Shown piece by piece: positions 50,992 to 59,593 of a stretch of DNA of 64,000 nt. How positions within the stretch are numbered: the stretch's first letter is position 1; the number at the start of each line of letters is the position of its first letter. The stretch is from Thermosporothrix hazakensis (GTDB lineage: Bacteria > Chloroflexota > Ktedonobacteria > Ktedonobacterales > Ktedonobacteraceae). A model generated the notes under the pieces. That model saw nothing but the letters and a program-made list of their open reading frames with translations, ran no database searches and was not told where the DNA came from. Made by a program: the position numbers and the translations under genes. The stretch is from positions 62,001 through 126,000 of the forward strand of contig NZ_QKUF01000012.1 in the NCBI RefSeq assembly GCF_003253565.1, given 5' to 3'.

Positions 50992-51576
50992 TCACCTGCT
51001 CTCAGCAAGCGCAATCACCGCCGTAATCAGATGCTCAAGGTCGCGCCGAGCCCGGGCCGGATCGCGATCGCTGATAAATTGCAAGATCAGGCCATCCAGG
51101 CCACCAATAATAAAACGCGCCAGTTCGGAAAACGAGAGAGAACAGGTATCAGGCGCGATATAGTCGCGCAGCGCCTCCTCAACTACCCGGCTGTAGCCGC
51201 TGTATTGCTGTTGCGCCAGCCAGGCAGAGTCCGTGTGCCGCAAGGCATACAGGGTCAACTCATACTGCATAATCTGTAGCTCGGGCTCACGCTCAACGTG
51301 CTCCCAGAAGGCGCGCAGGCCGTTGGCGATGACATCCCGCCAGGAGGTATGGCCCTGCGCCGCCTGCCGCACGATGTCCTGTGTCCTGCGCATCAGCTCG
51401 CGAAGCACAGCAAACAACAGCTCATCCTTACTGCCAAAATAGTAGCGCAACATCGCCTGATTCACGTTCGCTTCCGCGGCTATCTTGCGAGTTGTTGTCT
51501 CGGCTATTCCCTCGCGAGCCAGCACCGCAAGCGCCGCTACCAGTATCTCATTACGCCTTGCCTCATGCCTGCTCAC
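50992..51576 (-). CDS. TetR family regulator of the aldolase-oxidase operon
   Basis: A 194-aa protein. The TetR HTH at residues 6-52 reads ARRNEILVAALAVLAREGIAETTTRKIAAEANVNQAMLRYYFGSKDELLFAVL. The C-terminal domain is helical (TetR_C, residues ~80-190), with WLAQQQYSGYSRVVEEALRDYIAPDT. It is the first gene of the unit, 13 bp before the aldolase-like gene, so it probably controls its own operon. No operator was pinned down upstream. Confidence 0.9.
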   Translation of the reverse strand: MSRHEARRNEILVAALAVLAREGIAETTTRKIAAEANVNQAMLRYYFGSKDELLFAVLRELMRRTQDIVRQAAQGHTSWRDVIANGLRAFWEHVEREPELQIMQYELTLYALRHTDSAWLAQQQYSGYSRVVEEALRDYIAPDTCSLSFSELARFIIGGLDGLILQFISDRDPARARRDLEHLITAVIALAESR

Positions 51577-51703
51577 AATGCTTCCTCAAAAAAATTATTC
51601 AACCGAATGAATAAACTATACCATCCAAAATGCTGCCCGTCAACCATGCTATATCCCTATCAAGCACTTTTCTGATAGGATACGCTCCCTGAGCAACCAA
51701 ATA

Positions 51704-51740
51704 AACAGGAGCAAGCGACTCGTCGTCACCTGCTCCTGTT
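51704..51740 (-). terminator. Hairpin terminator after the first sedolisin gene
   Basis: On the minus strand AACAGGAGCA (51740-51731) pairs with TGCTCCTGTT (51713-51704), a perfect 10-bp stem, followed by TATTTGG. The T tract is short. Confidence 0.6.
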
Positions 51741-51744
51741 GCGC

Positions 51745-53487
51745 TCAGCTCTGGCTTTCTTCCTGAATCGTACCCTTGAGGATCAGGTATAGATCCAGAT
51801 AGTTCGGCGTGCCAAGCCCGGTGGGATAGTCCCAGCCCGCGCCCGCTTTATAGTAGAGGTTATCGCCTTCCTTCACATCGAAGAAGGGATTGGTCAGCAG
51901 GCCGCGATTCTCCGAGGCCTTGTAGAAGGTATCCGGCCCATAGTAGTAGTAGCCCGTCTCTGCGATCAGGCCCTGATTGAGCAGGGAGAACCCGGTTGCC
52001 CAGATCGGGGTAGCAGCACTGGTGCCTCCAACACTGTACCAGGCCCCCTGAAAGATGATCGGCAGGTCAATCGCGACTGCGGATACATCAGGAACCTGAC
52101 GGTTACCATTGGAGTATTCATTCTGCACGCCATCGCCCTTCTGCCACTCGGGGCGCTTGAAGAGCGTGCTGACACCACCGCCCGAGCCCCAGGTATTCTT
52201 ACACTCGGAGGTATTGGAGCCATCGGACCAGACCGCTTCATTCATGCGACCAAGCAGCCCGGTCGAAAGCTTCGTGCCGCCCACACCAACCGACCAGGGG
52301 ACCGAGGATGGGAAGTCAACCGCAAGCTCTTTATAGACCCCACCACCATACGCGCCACAGTCGCCACTTGCCACAAAGACAGTCATATAGCGGGCCTGTG
52401 TCAGCAGCTTGATCGACTCAGCCACCGCCCTCACCGAGCTCGTCGCCTTATCATGCTCGGCATTGCCCCAACTCAAGCTGATGACCGCTGGCTTTTTGGC
52501 GTCCGCATAGTCATCAAGAATCTGGTTCAGCACCCATTCCATGCTGAAGGGGGTATTGATCGCCTGATAAACCACAATATTCGCTTCGGGTGCCAGACCC
52601 TGAATCATCTCAATATCCAGCGTGGCTTCACCACCAACCTCAATGGGCGGTAACCCGACATTGACCACATCGATCTTGCCTTTATAGCCAACACATTGCC
52701 CGTACCGTTCCACCGCCTCTTTATCATAGGTCTCAAATTCGGGCAGCAGAATCGTCATACCCTTACCAGTCCAGCCCTTGTCATAGAGATGGTCAAAGCC
52801 ATAGGCCTTCGCCACTTCCTGCGGCGTCACCCAGTCATCTTTCGCCTTACAATCGAGCTGCGGCTGACGGGCGGTCAGCGGGGTAAGCGAGAGACTTTTC
52901 TGCGGGGCCTGGCTGTACGTTTCGAGGCCAGTCACAGAGACAATCCGCTCAAAGACGAATTTCGGCAGCATCGGATCTTTTTCCGGCATGTAGAACTTGC
53001 GCCCATTCAGCTCCTTATAGACCAGTTTCGTCTGAAGCAGCGAGGCAATGGAAGCGGCCTTCGCCTCAACGGTCAGGTAGGTATGGAGCTTACCAAGTTT
53101 CAACTTTGCATCCTGAACGCCGAAGAACTGCTTGATCTGCTCATATTCCTGATCGGTGATGCCAAGCTCATTCGCTTTTTTTGATATATCTATCTGGTCG
53201 CCATCTTTTATTTTACCATCTTTTCCAGTAATATCTTGAATAACCTTATCATCTGTTTTAAAGGTAATATTCAGTTTTAGTTGCGTATCACCGGGAACAT
53301 CGCCGACGGACGGCGCTTTCTTTGCTTCATCGGGCAGACCCAGATCATATGGCACGCGTTCCAGCGCAGGATTCTGCGTGGGTGTCGGCTGCGCCTGATT
53401 GCTCTCGCCACCACAGGCGGTCAACAGCAGCAAAAGCAGCAGCAGCGAACTGAGGGACCAGCGCCAGAAGCTGGCTTTATAAGACAT
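51745..53487 (-). CDS. S53 family peptidase (sedolisin/kumamolisin), lipoprotein
   Basis: A 580-aa protein. The signal peptide SLLLLLLLLTACGG ends at a lipobox, Cys25, so the protein should be membrane-tethered on the outside. A pro-domain (about 60-200, KLNITFKTDDKVIQD..) is followed by the subtilisin-like catalytic domain. The catalytic residues are visible: Glu287 and Asp291 in GEATLDIEM, the oxyanion Asp376 in ASGDCGAYG and Ser490 in GGTSAATPIWA. A C-terminal Ca2+ site is likely (GAGWDYPTGLGTP). Sedolisins cut proteins, most at acidic pH, after self-processing. The paralogue at 59594-61315 shares its whole layout, about 8 kb away. Confidence 0.93.
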   Translation of the reverse strand: MSYKASFWRWSLSSLLLLLLLLTACGGESNQAQPTPTQNPALERVPYDLGLPDEAKKAPSVGDVPGDTQLKLNITFKTDDKVIQDITGKDGKIKDGDQIDISKKANELGITDQEYEQIKQFFGVQDAKLKLGKLHTYLTVEAKAASIASLLQTKLVYKELNGRKFYMPEKDPMLPKFVFERIVSVTGLETYSQAPQKSLSLTPLTARQPQLDCKAKDDWVTPQEVAKAYGFDHLYDKGWTGKGMTILLPEFETYDKEAVERYGQCVGYKGKIDVVNVGLPPIEVGGEATLDIEMIQGLAPEANIVVYQAINTPFSMEWVLNQILDDYADAKKPAVISLSWGNAEHDKATSSVRAVAESIKLLTQARYMTVFVASGDCGAYGGGVYKELAVDFPSSVPWSVGVGGTKLSTGLLGRMNEAVWSDGSNTSECKNTWGSGGGVSTLFKRPEWQKGDGVQNEYSNGNRQVPDVSAVAIDLPIIFQGAWYSVGGTSAATPIWATGFSLLNQGLIAETGYYYYGPDTFYKASENRGLLTNPFFDVKEGDNLYYKAGAGWDYPTGLGTPNYLDLYLILKGTIQEESQS

Positions 53488-53773
53488 CGAAACTCTTCCT
53501 CCTTGAATAAAAGCTCATTGTGGACCCTACCACCTCCTTTTTCTCCATCACAGCACGATCAACAATGTTACTATACTCGACCATAAGTGAGAAGAACTGT
53601 CAAATAGTTAACACTTTGAGGAATCTCTACCAGAGAGACGCGGCAAGTAGAAGCGCTCTCTCCAGTATGGACGACCAGACGTTTGCTTTTTCCCGGAGGA
53701 AGGGAGAGGGGAAGACGCAGCTTGAGAGGAAGAGGAGCAGCCCGACGCCCTCTTTCTTCCTCCCAAACAGCCA

Positions 53774-54652
53774 CTACGACTTTACCGCACCGGCCACCGC
53801 ATTAATAATCTGTTTCTGCGCCACAACAAAGACCAGAATGATCGGAAGCAAAGCGATCACCGAAGCCGCACACAGCAGCGTCCAGTCCGTCGAGGCCTCA
53901 CCGATGAAGGCGTAGAGGCCAACCGCCAGCGTGCGCAACTCGGGAACACCAAGCGTAAAGACCAGCGGAATCAGGAAGCTATTCCAGGAGCTCACGAAGG
54001 CAAAGAGGCCAACCGTCGCGATCATTGGACGCGCCAGCGGAAACATGACTCGCCAGAAGAGCTGATGGAAGTTTGCCCCATCGACCCGGGCAGCATATTC
54101 GAGCTCGCGGTCAAGCGTCGAGAAGTAGCCCATAAACAGAAAGGTGTTGAAGATCATACCACCAGCCGTCTGCACCAGAATGATGCCGGTCAGTGTGTTC
54201 AGCAGCCCCAGACGCTGGACCACATCAAAAATCGGGATGATAGTATAGCCATGCGGCAGGAAGAACGTCACGGCGATGATTCCCAGGATGAGCTTCTTGC
54301 CCGGGAAGGACGTTCGCGCCAGCACAAAGCCCGCCATTGCGGTAATAATCACGGTAAAGAAGACACTCGTTATCGTAATAATGGCCGTGTTCATGAAGAA
54401 CTGACCAAACGAAGCCTCCTCCCAGGCCTGAGTGTAGTTTGACCATTGGGGACTTGATGGGATCAGGTTCAGGCTATTGCTGATAAAATCTTCAGGCGTC
54501 TTCAGCGAGTTCGCGACCGTCCAGATAAACGGGTAGATCCAGACCAGACCGCTAATAATCAGCACAGCATGCGTGATGATCGCATTGATTGTCCTTGAAA
54601 TTTTTGCCTTCTTCGCCCCGCTCATGCGAGAGGTCGAGACAGATACAGCCAT
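53774..54652 (-). CDS. Carbohydrate ABC transporter permease (MalG type)
   Basis: A 292-aa permease with six membrane helices. The EAA loop reads EYAARVDGANFHQLFWRVMFPLARP, the coupling element that contacts the ATPase. It starts after a 22-bp gap from the first permease gene. Together with the binding protein it forms an importer of the sugar (CUT1) type. An ATP-binding subunit is not encoded in the window, so an unlinked, shared MsiK-like ATPase is probable. The C-terminus VAQKQIINAVAGAVKS is the usual CUT1 end. Confidence 0.95.
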   Translation of the reverse strand: MAVSVSTSRMSGAKKAKISRTINAIITHAVLIISGLVWIYPFIWTVANSLKTPEDFISNSLNLIPSSPQWSNYTQAWEEASFGQFFMNTAIITITSVFFTVIITAMAGFVLARTSFPGKKLILGIIAVTFFLPHGYTIIPIFDVVQRLGLLNTLTGIILVQTAGGMIFNTFLFMGYFSTLDRELEYAARVDGANFHQLFWRVMFPLARPMIATVGLFAFVSSWNSFLIPLVFTLGVPELRTLAVGLYAFIGEASTDWTLLCAASVIALLPIILVFVVAQKQIINAVAGAVKS

Positions 54653-54674
54653 ACTCTTGCTTCACCCTTTCTCT

Positions 54675-55679
54675 TTATGCTTCCTGTCGAGCCGCTTCAC
54701 GCTTTTTGGCAATCGAACCGATCGAAGCCATCTGAATCAGCGTCAGACCCATCAGGATAACGCCGTAGAAGAACGAGGCCGCCGAAGCAAAGCCAACATT
54801 CGGCTGTACCGACATACCCACCGAGAGACCGCCGCCAAAGGCCAGACGATAGATATAGGTACTCACTACCTCGGTCGCATAGAACGGGCCGCCACCGGTC
54901 AGCACCTGTACCATATCGAAGACCTGCAAGCTTCCCAGAATCGCCATAAAGAGAATAACCAGACCAACCGAGCGCAACTGCGGAACCGTCACATAGAGGA
55001 AGCGGTTCACGCTATTCGCGCCATCGATACGCGCTGCCTCATATAGTTCTGTCGGGATCGTCTGCAAACCAGCCAGGAAGTACACCAGGTTATAGCCAAG
55101 CGTATTCCAGATACCGACAATAATCACGATCCAGAGGGCAAAATGCGGATCACCAAGCCAGTCAATCGGCTCTTTCGTAATATGGTGCTCAACCAGCCAT
55201 TGACTGAACATGCCGCCGCCGTTACTGACCAGCAACTGCATCACTACACCGATAATGGCCGGAGAGGTGACCGCCGGGATAAAAAACAGCGCACGATAGA
55301 CCGTCGAGAAACGGAGTTTCGGATTATTCAACACGAGCGCCAGCGCCAGCGCAATCGTCAACTGAATCGGGACCAGCACCAGCATGTAGATGAAGGTGTT
55401 GCGAAACGCCTGCCAGAACAGGGGATCAGTAATAACCTTCTGGAAGTTCTCAAGCCCTACAAAGTCGGAGGGGTCGCCAATCCCATTCCAGCGATAGAAT
55501 GTGTAGATGATTGACGCGATAATCGGATAGACGCTGAAGACCATCAGCAGAATGAACATCGGCGCAACATAGACATAGGACCAGGGATTTGAGCGAATCT
55601 TGTGCCAGAGACTGCCTTCCGCTTTTGCCCGGTGTTTGCGTTTCTCCTTCTGCTTTGCCATAATGCTAGCCATGCCCAT
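54675..55679 (-). CDS. Carbohydrate ABC transporter permease (MalF type)
   Basis: A 334-aa permease with six membrane helices. The cytoplasmic N-terminus is basic (KQKEKRKHRAKAEG). The EAA loop is ELYEAARIDGANSVNRFLYVTVPQLRSV. The start at 55679 is ATGGGCATGGCT, where the second ATG (55670) could be used instead. It follows the binding-protein gene after 92 bp containing a strong hairpin, so it is in the same operon at lower expected expression. Confidence 0.95.
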   Translation of the reverse strand: MGMASIMAKQKEKRKHRAKAEGSLWHKIRSNPWSYVYVAPMFILLMVFSVYPIIASIIYTFYRWNGIGDPSDFVGLENFQKVITDPLFWQAFRNTFIYMLVLVPIQLTIALALALVLNNPKLRFSTVYRALFFIPAVTSPAIIGVVMQLLVSNGGGMFSQWLVEHHITKEPIDWLGDPHFALWIVIIVGIWNTLGYNLVYFLAGLQTIPTELYEAARIDGANSVNRFLYVTVPQLRSVGLVILFMAILGSLQVFDMVQVLTGGGPFYATEVVSTYIYRLAFGGGLSVGMSVQPNVGFASAASFFYGVILMGLTLIQMASIGSIAKKREAARQEA

Positions 55680-55712
55680 AGTATTTCAATGTCCTCTCTC
55701 TCATATCGAGGT

Positions 55713-55745
55713 GGTACGCTGCCCGAAGAGCTGGGCAGGCGTACC
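55713..55745 (-). other. Intercistronic stem-loop between binding-protein and permease genes
   Basis: GGTACGC-TGCCC (55713-55724) pairs with GGGCA-G-GCGTACC (55733-55745), a 12-bp stem with one bulged G and no T tract. Such stems after the binding-protein gene protect its mRNA and lower downstream expression, as in malE-malF. The role here is inferred from position. Confidence 0.6.
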
Positions 55746-55771
55746 GAACAGCATATCTCACAAACGCGCTA

Positions 55772-57262
55772 CTACTTCATGTAGTATGGTTTTGTGATAT
55801 CCCAATCTGAGAAGACATAGTCCTTTTCGCTGACCTTGAGGCCCTGATCCTGAGCGCGTTTGATTGCCTTCGCGAACTCCTGATTCATCTTGTCCTCAAG
55901 CTCCGAGAGGGCGGTTTTGACATTACCAAGCTGACCGGTATAGAGGCCGGTACAGGTCTCACCAAAGTTCGGCTTCACCGGGTCCATCGTTACTGATGAA
56001 CAGGCCGGATTGCGGACAGACGGGTTCGGACCAGGGATGGTGAGTTTGGTGAGTTCAATGAACTGGCCAAAGCGTGGATCTTTGACGTTCTCTTTCTTGT
56101 TGTTCTCGGGGTAAATCGAGACACCCTCGCGCATCTCAACCCAGCGCTGACCGGCCTCGGGGCTGTAGATCCACTCAAACCAGGCCCAGGCTTCGTCGGG
56201 ATGCTTGGTCTTGTTCGAGATACTGATCTGGATGCTGTCATCAATATTGCCAGGAGTATGATAGAAATAGCCCTTCGGCGTCTCAGTCGGCGAGATAAGC
56301 GTTGTCAGGGAGTAGTCGGTGAACTTCTGCTTGTCCCAACCGCCCTGGTTCCAGACGCCGCCGACAATCATACCGAACTTGCCCTGCGTGAAATGCACAC
56401 GGGAGATCTCGTCGGAGATACTCAGAGAGCTCGGGTAGATATAGCCGCGCTTCTTCCACTCAAGGAAGAGGCTCAGGAAGTCCTCATAGTTGCGGTCGGA
56501 GCTATAGACGTACTTGCCGGTGCGGTAATCCAGGCCGTTGCTTGCACCCGGGGAGCCCGCGCCATACAGGAAGACATCGGCCCACCAGGGAATGAAGTCA
56601 AAGCCGTTGTTCCCGAAGCCAAGACCGTAGACCTTACCACCGCTCTTCTTGACAATCGCCTCTGCAGCATGCGTCACATCGTCCCAGGTTTTGGGCAGCT
56701 TCACCGAACCATCGGGGTTGGTCAGGCCAGCATCTTTGAAAATGCTGTTATGCACATAGAGCTGAACCCAGGGCGCCGGTCCCATCAGAGGAGCAGAATA
56801 CAATTTGCCCTGCTGGATGTTGCCACCCTCGCGGAAATAGCCCTCGGGGAAGCGCTTGCGCCATTTGTCATCGGCCCACTTGTCGAGAGGAAGCAGCCAG
56901 CCCTTCTTAACCATGTCGGGGTATTTCGTGGTACCGGTTTTCAAACCGAAGACATCGGGGAGGTTTCCATTCTTCGCGGCAAGATTCAGGAGGTTCTCAT
57001 ATTGAGCTGTTGCCTGAGTCGTTTTCTTGATCTTGATTTTTGGGTGGGCCTTTTCAAAGAGCTTGATTTCGTTGTCAACCCAGGGAGCCTGAGTAACCCA
57101 CCAGTCCCAGAAAGTAACCGTCACTTGATCAGAAGCACCTGCGCCACCGCCACCACACGCCGCCAGTAATCCACCGAGGCTTGCAGCGCCCACTGTCGCG
57201 CCAGCAGCCTGCATAAAATTACGTCGGTTGAAACGTTTGTTTTCAAATTGAAACTGGCTCAT
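55772..57262 (-). CDS. Sugar ABC transporter binding lipoprotein with Tat signal
   Basis: A 496-aa family 1 solute-binding protein. The twin-arginine signal FNRRNFMQAAGATVGAASLGGLLAACGG ends in a lipobox, so it is exported folded and then lipidated. The mature part begins VTFWDWWVTQAPWVDNEIKLFEKAHPKI, the SBP_bac_1 hallmark, and has GYFYHTPGNIDDSIQISISNKTKHPDEAWAWFEWIYSPE toward the end. It is first in the transport operon, adjacent to the LacI gene. The ligand is likely a carbohydrate or glycerol-phosphate-like compound, not determinable by sight. Confidence 0.93.
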   Translation of the reverse strand: MSQFQFENKRFNRRNFMQAAGATVGAASLGGLLAACGGGGAGASDQVTVTFWDWWVTQAPWVDNEIKLFEKAHPKIKIKKTTQATAQYENLLNLAAKNGNLPDVFGLKTGTTKYPDMVKKGWLLPLDKWADDKWRKRFPEGYFREGGNIQQGKLYSAPLMGPAPWVQLYVHNSIFKDAGLTNPDGSVKLPKTWDDVTHAAEAIVKKSGGKVYGLGFGNNGFDFIPWWADVFLYGAGSPGASNGLDYRTGKYVYSSDRNYEDFLSLFLEWKKRGYIYPSSLSISDEISRVHFTQGKFGMIVGGVWNQGGWDKQKFTDYSLTTLISPTETPKGYFYHTPGNIDDSIQISISNKTKHPDEAWAWFEWIYSPEAGQRWVEMREGVSIYPENNKKENVKDPRFGQFIELTKLTIPGPNPSVRNPACSSVTMDPVKPNFGETCTGLYTGQLGNVKTALSELEDKMNQEFAKAIKRAQDQGLKVSEKDYVFSDWDITKPYYMK

Positions 57263-57282
57263 CAGGTGAAACTCCTTCGTAT

Positions 57283-57361
57283 CTACACGTCGATGTGTAG
57301 CAGTTAAAGAATAAATAATAGATAGCGCTATTGAACAGGTCTCCGGGACAGTAGACCGGTC
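57283..57361 (-). promoter_or_regulatory. Leader of the sugar transporter operon with palindromes
   Basis: Three palindromes lie upstream of the binding-protein gene. CTACAC-GTCGAT-GTGTAG (57283-57300) is a possible leader hairpin. ATAGCGCTAT is at 57322-57331. GACCGGTC (57354-57361) shares the ACCGGTC core with the two operators at the lacI promoter. The last one may be a LacI-family site linking the regulator to the transporter. Confidence 0.4.
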
Positions 57362-57414
57362 AACAGCTCAAGAATCTGTACTCACCGCAACAGGAAAAAC
57401 AGGATAGTCTCCTT

Positions 57415-58479
57415 CTACGACTGCCGACGCGCCCCACACGATTCGCGTACAACCAGTTGTGTCGGTAACAGCACCTGCCAGGCAGTGATATCCTGAACAG
57501 GCAGCCCTCGTTCTCCTCCCTGCTTCAGTGCACGATATTTCTCCTCGATCAGGGCCAGTAGAAGCTCGGTCCCTCGGGCTCCCATCCGGGCAAATGGCTG
57601 ATTGATGGTTGTCAATGCTACTGGCGCTTCATTCTGAGGTGAAACATCATCAAAGCCAACAACCGCAATATCATCTGGAACCCGCCAGCCAAGCCGTAGC
57701 GCCTCCTCGATAAAACCATAGGCCATCGAGTCCTTGTTTACGAAAACGGCGCTTGGTCGCTCTTTCAGGGCAAAGAGCTTGCGAGCACATTCGGCCCCTC
57801 CGGCCTCATTAAAAGCACCGGAGACAACCAGCTCGGGATCTGGGGTCAGCCCCACCTCTGCAAGCGCCTGGCAGTAGCCGTTGTATCGGTCCTCAATACA
57901 ACCGAACGGCATTGCGCCCAGAACACAGGCAATACGCCGATGCCCTAGCTCCAGCAGATGACGGGTTGCGGTACGGGCAGCAGCTACATTGTCGATGCCC
58001 ACCCAGGGGATGTTGACCCGCATTGCAGTTGTGTTTATCAAAACGACCGGGAACCCTTGCTCGTACAGCTCAAACATCTTTTGTGGCATTTGGGTGTGTA
58101 AAAGCGTCAGCAGGCCATCGGCGAGATGCGTTGCAAGTACGCGCTCCAACACCTGCCGTGGGTCTTTTTCCTTGTCGGAACCTCCGTAGAGAATGATTTC
58201 ATAGGGCGACTCTTCCACCACATCTGCAATACCACGAATGACTTCGAGACTGATCGGCCAGGCCAACGACGGCAGCGTAATACCTATCAGGCGATTGCGC
58301 CCCCCTGCAAGCCCGGTCGCAGCAATGCTAGGTACATATCCATGTTCCTCCATCACCTGTTGTACCCGCGCTCGGGTTGCCGGGTCAACCTTCTCACTCT
58401 GATTCAGGACACGCGAGACGGTCGATTTAGAAACCCCTGCCAGACGAGCAATATCGCGGATCGTCAGTTTCGCTTTCAT
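57415..58479 (-). CDS. LacI family regulator
   Basis: A 354-aa protein from ATG 58479, with AAAGGAC at 7-9 nt. ATG 58485 sits too close to that site, and upstream in-frame codons lie inside the promoter. The N-terminal HTH reads TIRDIARLAGVSKSTVSRVLNQSEKVDPATRARVQQVMEEHGYVP. The periplasmic-binding-like ligand domain begins RLIGITLPSLAWPISLEVIRGI and ends with AVVGFDDVSPQNEAPVALTTINQPFARMG. LacI proteins of this kind bind a sugar and repress the linked transporter. The promoter carries two operator-like palindromes. Confidence 0.95.
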   Translation of the reverse strand: MKAKLTIRDIARLAGVSKSTVSRVLNQSEKVDPATRARVQQVMEEHGYVPSIAATGLAGGRNRLIGITLPSLAWPISLEVIRGIADVVEESPYEIILYGGSDKEKDPRQVLERVLATHLADGLLTLLHTQMPQKMFELYEQGFPVVLINTTAMRVNIPWVGIDNVAAARTATRHLLELGHRRIACVLGAMPFGCIEDRYNGYCQALAEVGLTPDPELVVSGAFNEAGGAECARKLFALKERPSAVFVNKDSMAYGFIEEALRLGWRVPDDIAVVGFDDVSPQNEAPVALTTINQPFARMGARGTELLLALIEEKYRALKQGGERGLPVQDITAWQVLLPTQLVVRESCGARRQS

Positions 58480-58561
58480 GCGCATGCGTCCTTTTTTATC
58501 TTCCCCTCTATCCAGGATTCCACCCCTGACACCTGAAAAAAATACTAAGAACAGAGTACTA

Positions 58562-58610
58562 TGGTACCGGTCCCACTCAAAATGATATAATGAAACCGGT
58601 CCCATGTCAA
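58562..58610 (-). promoter_or_regulatory. lacI-family promoter with two operators
   Basis: Minus strand: TTGACA (58610-58605), 17 bp, TATCAT (58587-58582). One operator, TGAAACC-GGTCCCA (58591-58604), fills the spacer. The second, TGGTACC-GGTCCCA (58562-58575), lies just downstream of the -10. Both share the CG-centred palindromic core ACCGGT(C)CC typical of LacI sites. They probably autorepress the regulator and may also act on the divergent gene at 58712. Confidence 0.82.
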
Positions 58611-58711
58611 GTGATTCCATCACGAAATTTAAGAATGCGATGAGAAACCGTCAAATTCGTTCGTGCTCAACGTGAGAGCGCCAGCAACACCAATGAAAGG
58701 GAGAAAAGCAC

Positions 58712-59518
58712 ATGGCAGCGAAATGCAAACACGTCTTTCTTCTCGGTCTGGACGGAGCCGGGAACTTCATTCAGCAGGCAAACACCCCCAGAATGAAAAG
58801 CCTGATTGAGGAGAGCGCGGTCAGCTATCACGCCTATATCAGCCCCGCCATCAGTGCCCAGGGGTGGGGCTCAATCCTGCACGGTGTCGGCTATGACAAG
58901 CATCAGGTCAACAACGAGAATATTAACGACAAACCATATCCGGAAGACTCGCCCTATCCCTCTATCTTCAAAGTGATTCGCGCAGCGCAGCCGAACACAA
59001 AGCTGGCATCTCTGGTTAACTGGACTCCTATCAACTCCGGGCTCATCGAACAATCGCTCGATGTCTATTTCGCACAGTATAGCATGGAGGAGCTCTACCT
59101 GAAAGTTGCCGCATACATCAAGGAGCATGGCAAAGCGACAACGTTCACCTTTGTCCAGATGGATGACATTGACGTCTCAGGCCACTCCTATGGCTGGCAG
59201 AGCGAGCACTTCTACAACACATTTGAGGATATCGATCGACGTGTAGGCGTGATACTCGATGCAATGAAGGAAGCAGGCATCTGGGACGAGAGCCTGATTA
59301 TTCTGGCCTCTGACCACGGCGGACATGGGACCGATCATGGCCGCGATATTCCGAGCGACACCAATGCCTTCCTTGTCTTCCACGGCCCCGGTATCCGCAC
59401 GGGTGAGATCACCGAGCCAATGCACCTGCGTGATACCTCTCCTATCATCGCTCAGGCACTTGGTCTGGAAGCGCCCACTGAGTGGGATGGCAAGGTACCT
59501 GCCAACCTGTTCGCGTAA
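58712..59518 (+). CDS. Alkaline-phosphatase-superfamily phosphodiesterase/phosphatase
   Basis: A 268-aa protein with AAAGGGAG upstream. The metal-binding features of the superfamily are readable: HVFLLGLDGAG (first Asp), SAQGWGSILHG in the nucleophile region (a Thr/Ser normally follows the small residue), MDDIDVSGHSYG (Asp and His), and LASDHGGHGTDHG (Asp, His). It has no signal peptide, so it should act in the cytoplasm. It may hydrolyse a phosphodiester or phosphate ester, perhaps of an imported sugar or glycerol derivative. It is divergent from lacI across the operator region. It is smaller than most type I phosphodiesterases. Confidence 0.85.
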   Translation: MAAKCKHVFLLGLDGAGNFIQQANTPRMKSLIEESAVSYHAYISPAISAQGWGSILHGVGYDKHQVNNENINDKPYPEDSPYPSIFKVIRAAQPNTKLASLVNWTPINSGLIEQSLDVYFAQYSMEELYLKVAAYIKEHGKATTFTFVQMDDIDVSGHSYGWQSEHFYNTFEDIDRRVGVILDAMKEAGIWDESLIILASDHGGHGTDHGRDIPSDTNAFLVFHGPGIRTGEITEPMHLRDTSPIIAQALGLEAPTEWDGKVPANLFA

Positions 59519-59529
59519 TTTTTCTGTAA

Positions 59530-59570
59530 TGAAAAAAAGAAACGGTGTAGCCCGCTCTGAGCTACACCGT
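59530..59570. terminator. Bidirectional terminator
   Basis: ACGGTGTAGC (59542-59551) and GCTACACCGT (59561-59570) form a perfect 10-bp stem. On the minus strand it is followed by TTCTTTTTTTC. It ends the second sedolisin gene and probably also the phosphodiesterase gene. Confidence 0.85.
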
Positions 59571-59593
59571 CCTTTGTGGTAGTACCAATCGTA

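Noticed and set aside
56201..57169. Plus-strand open frame of about 322 codons
   Set aside because: Antisense to the sugar-binding lipoprotein gene. No credible protein features.
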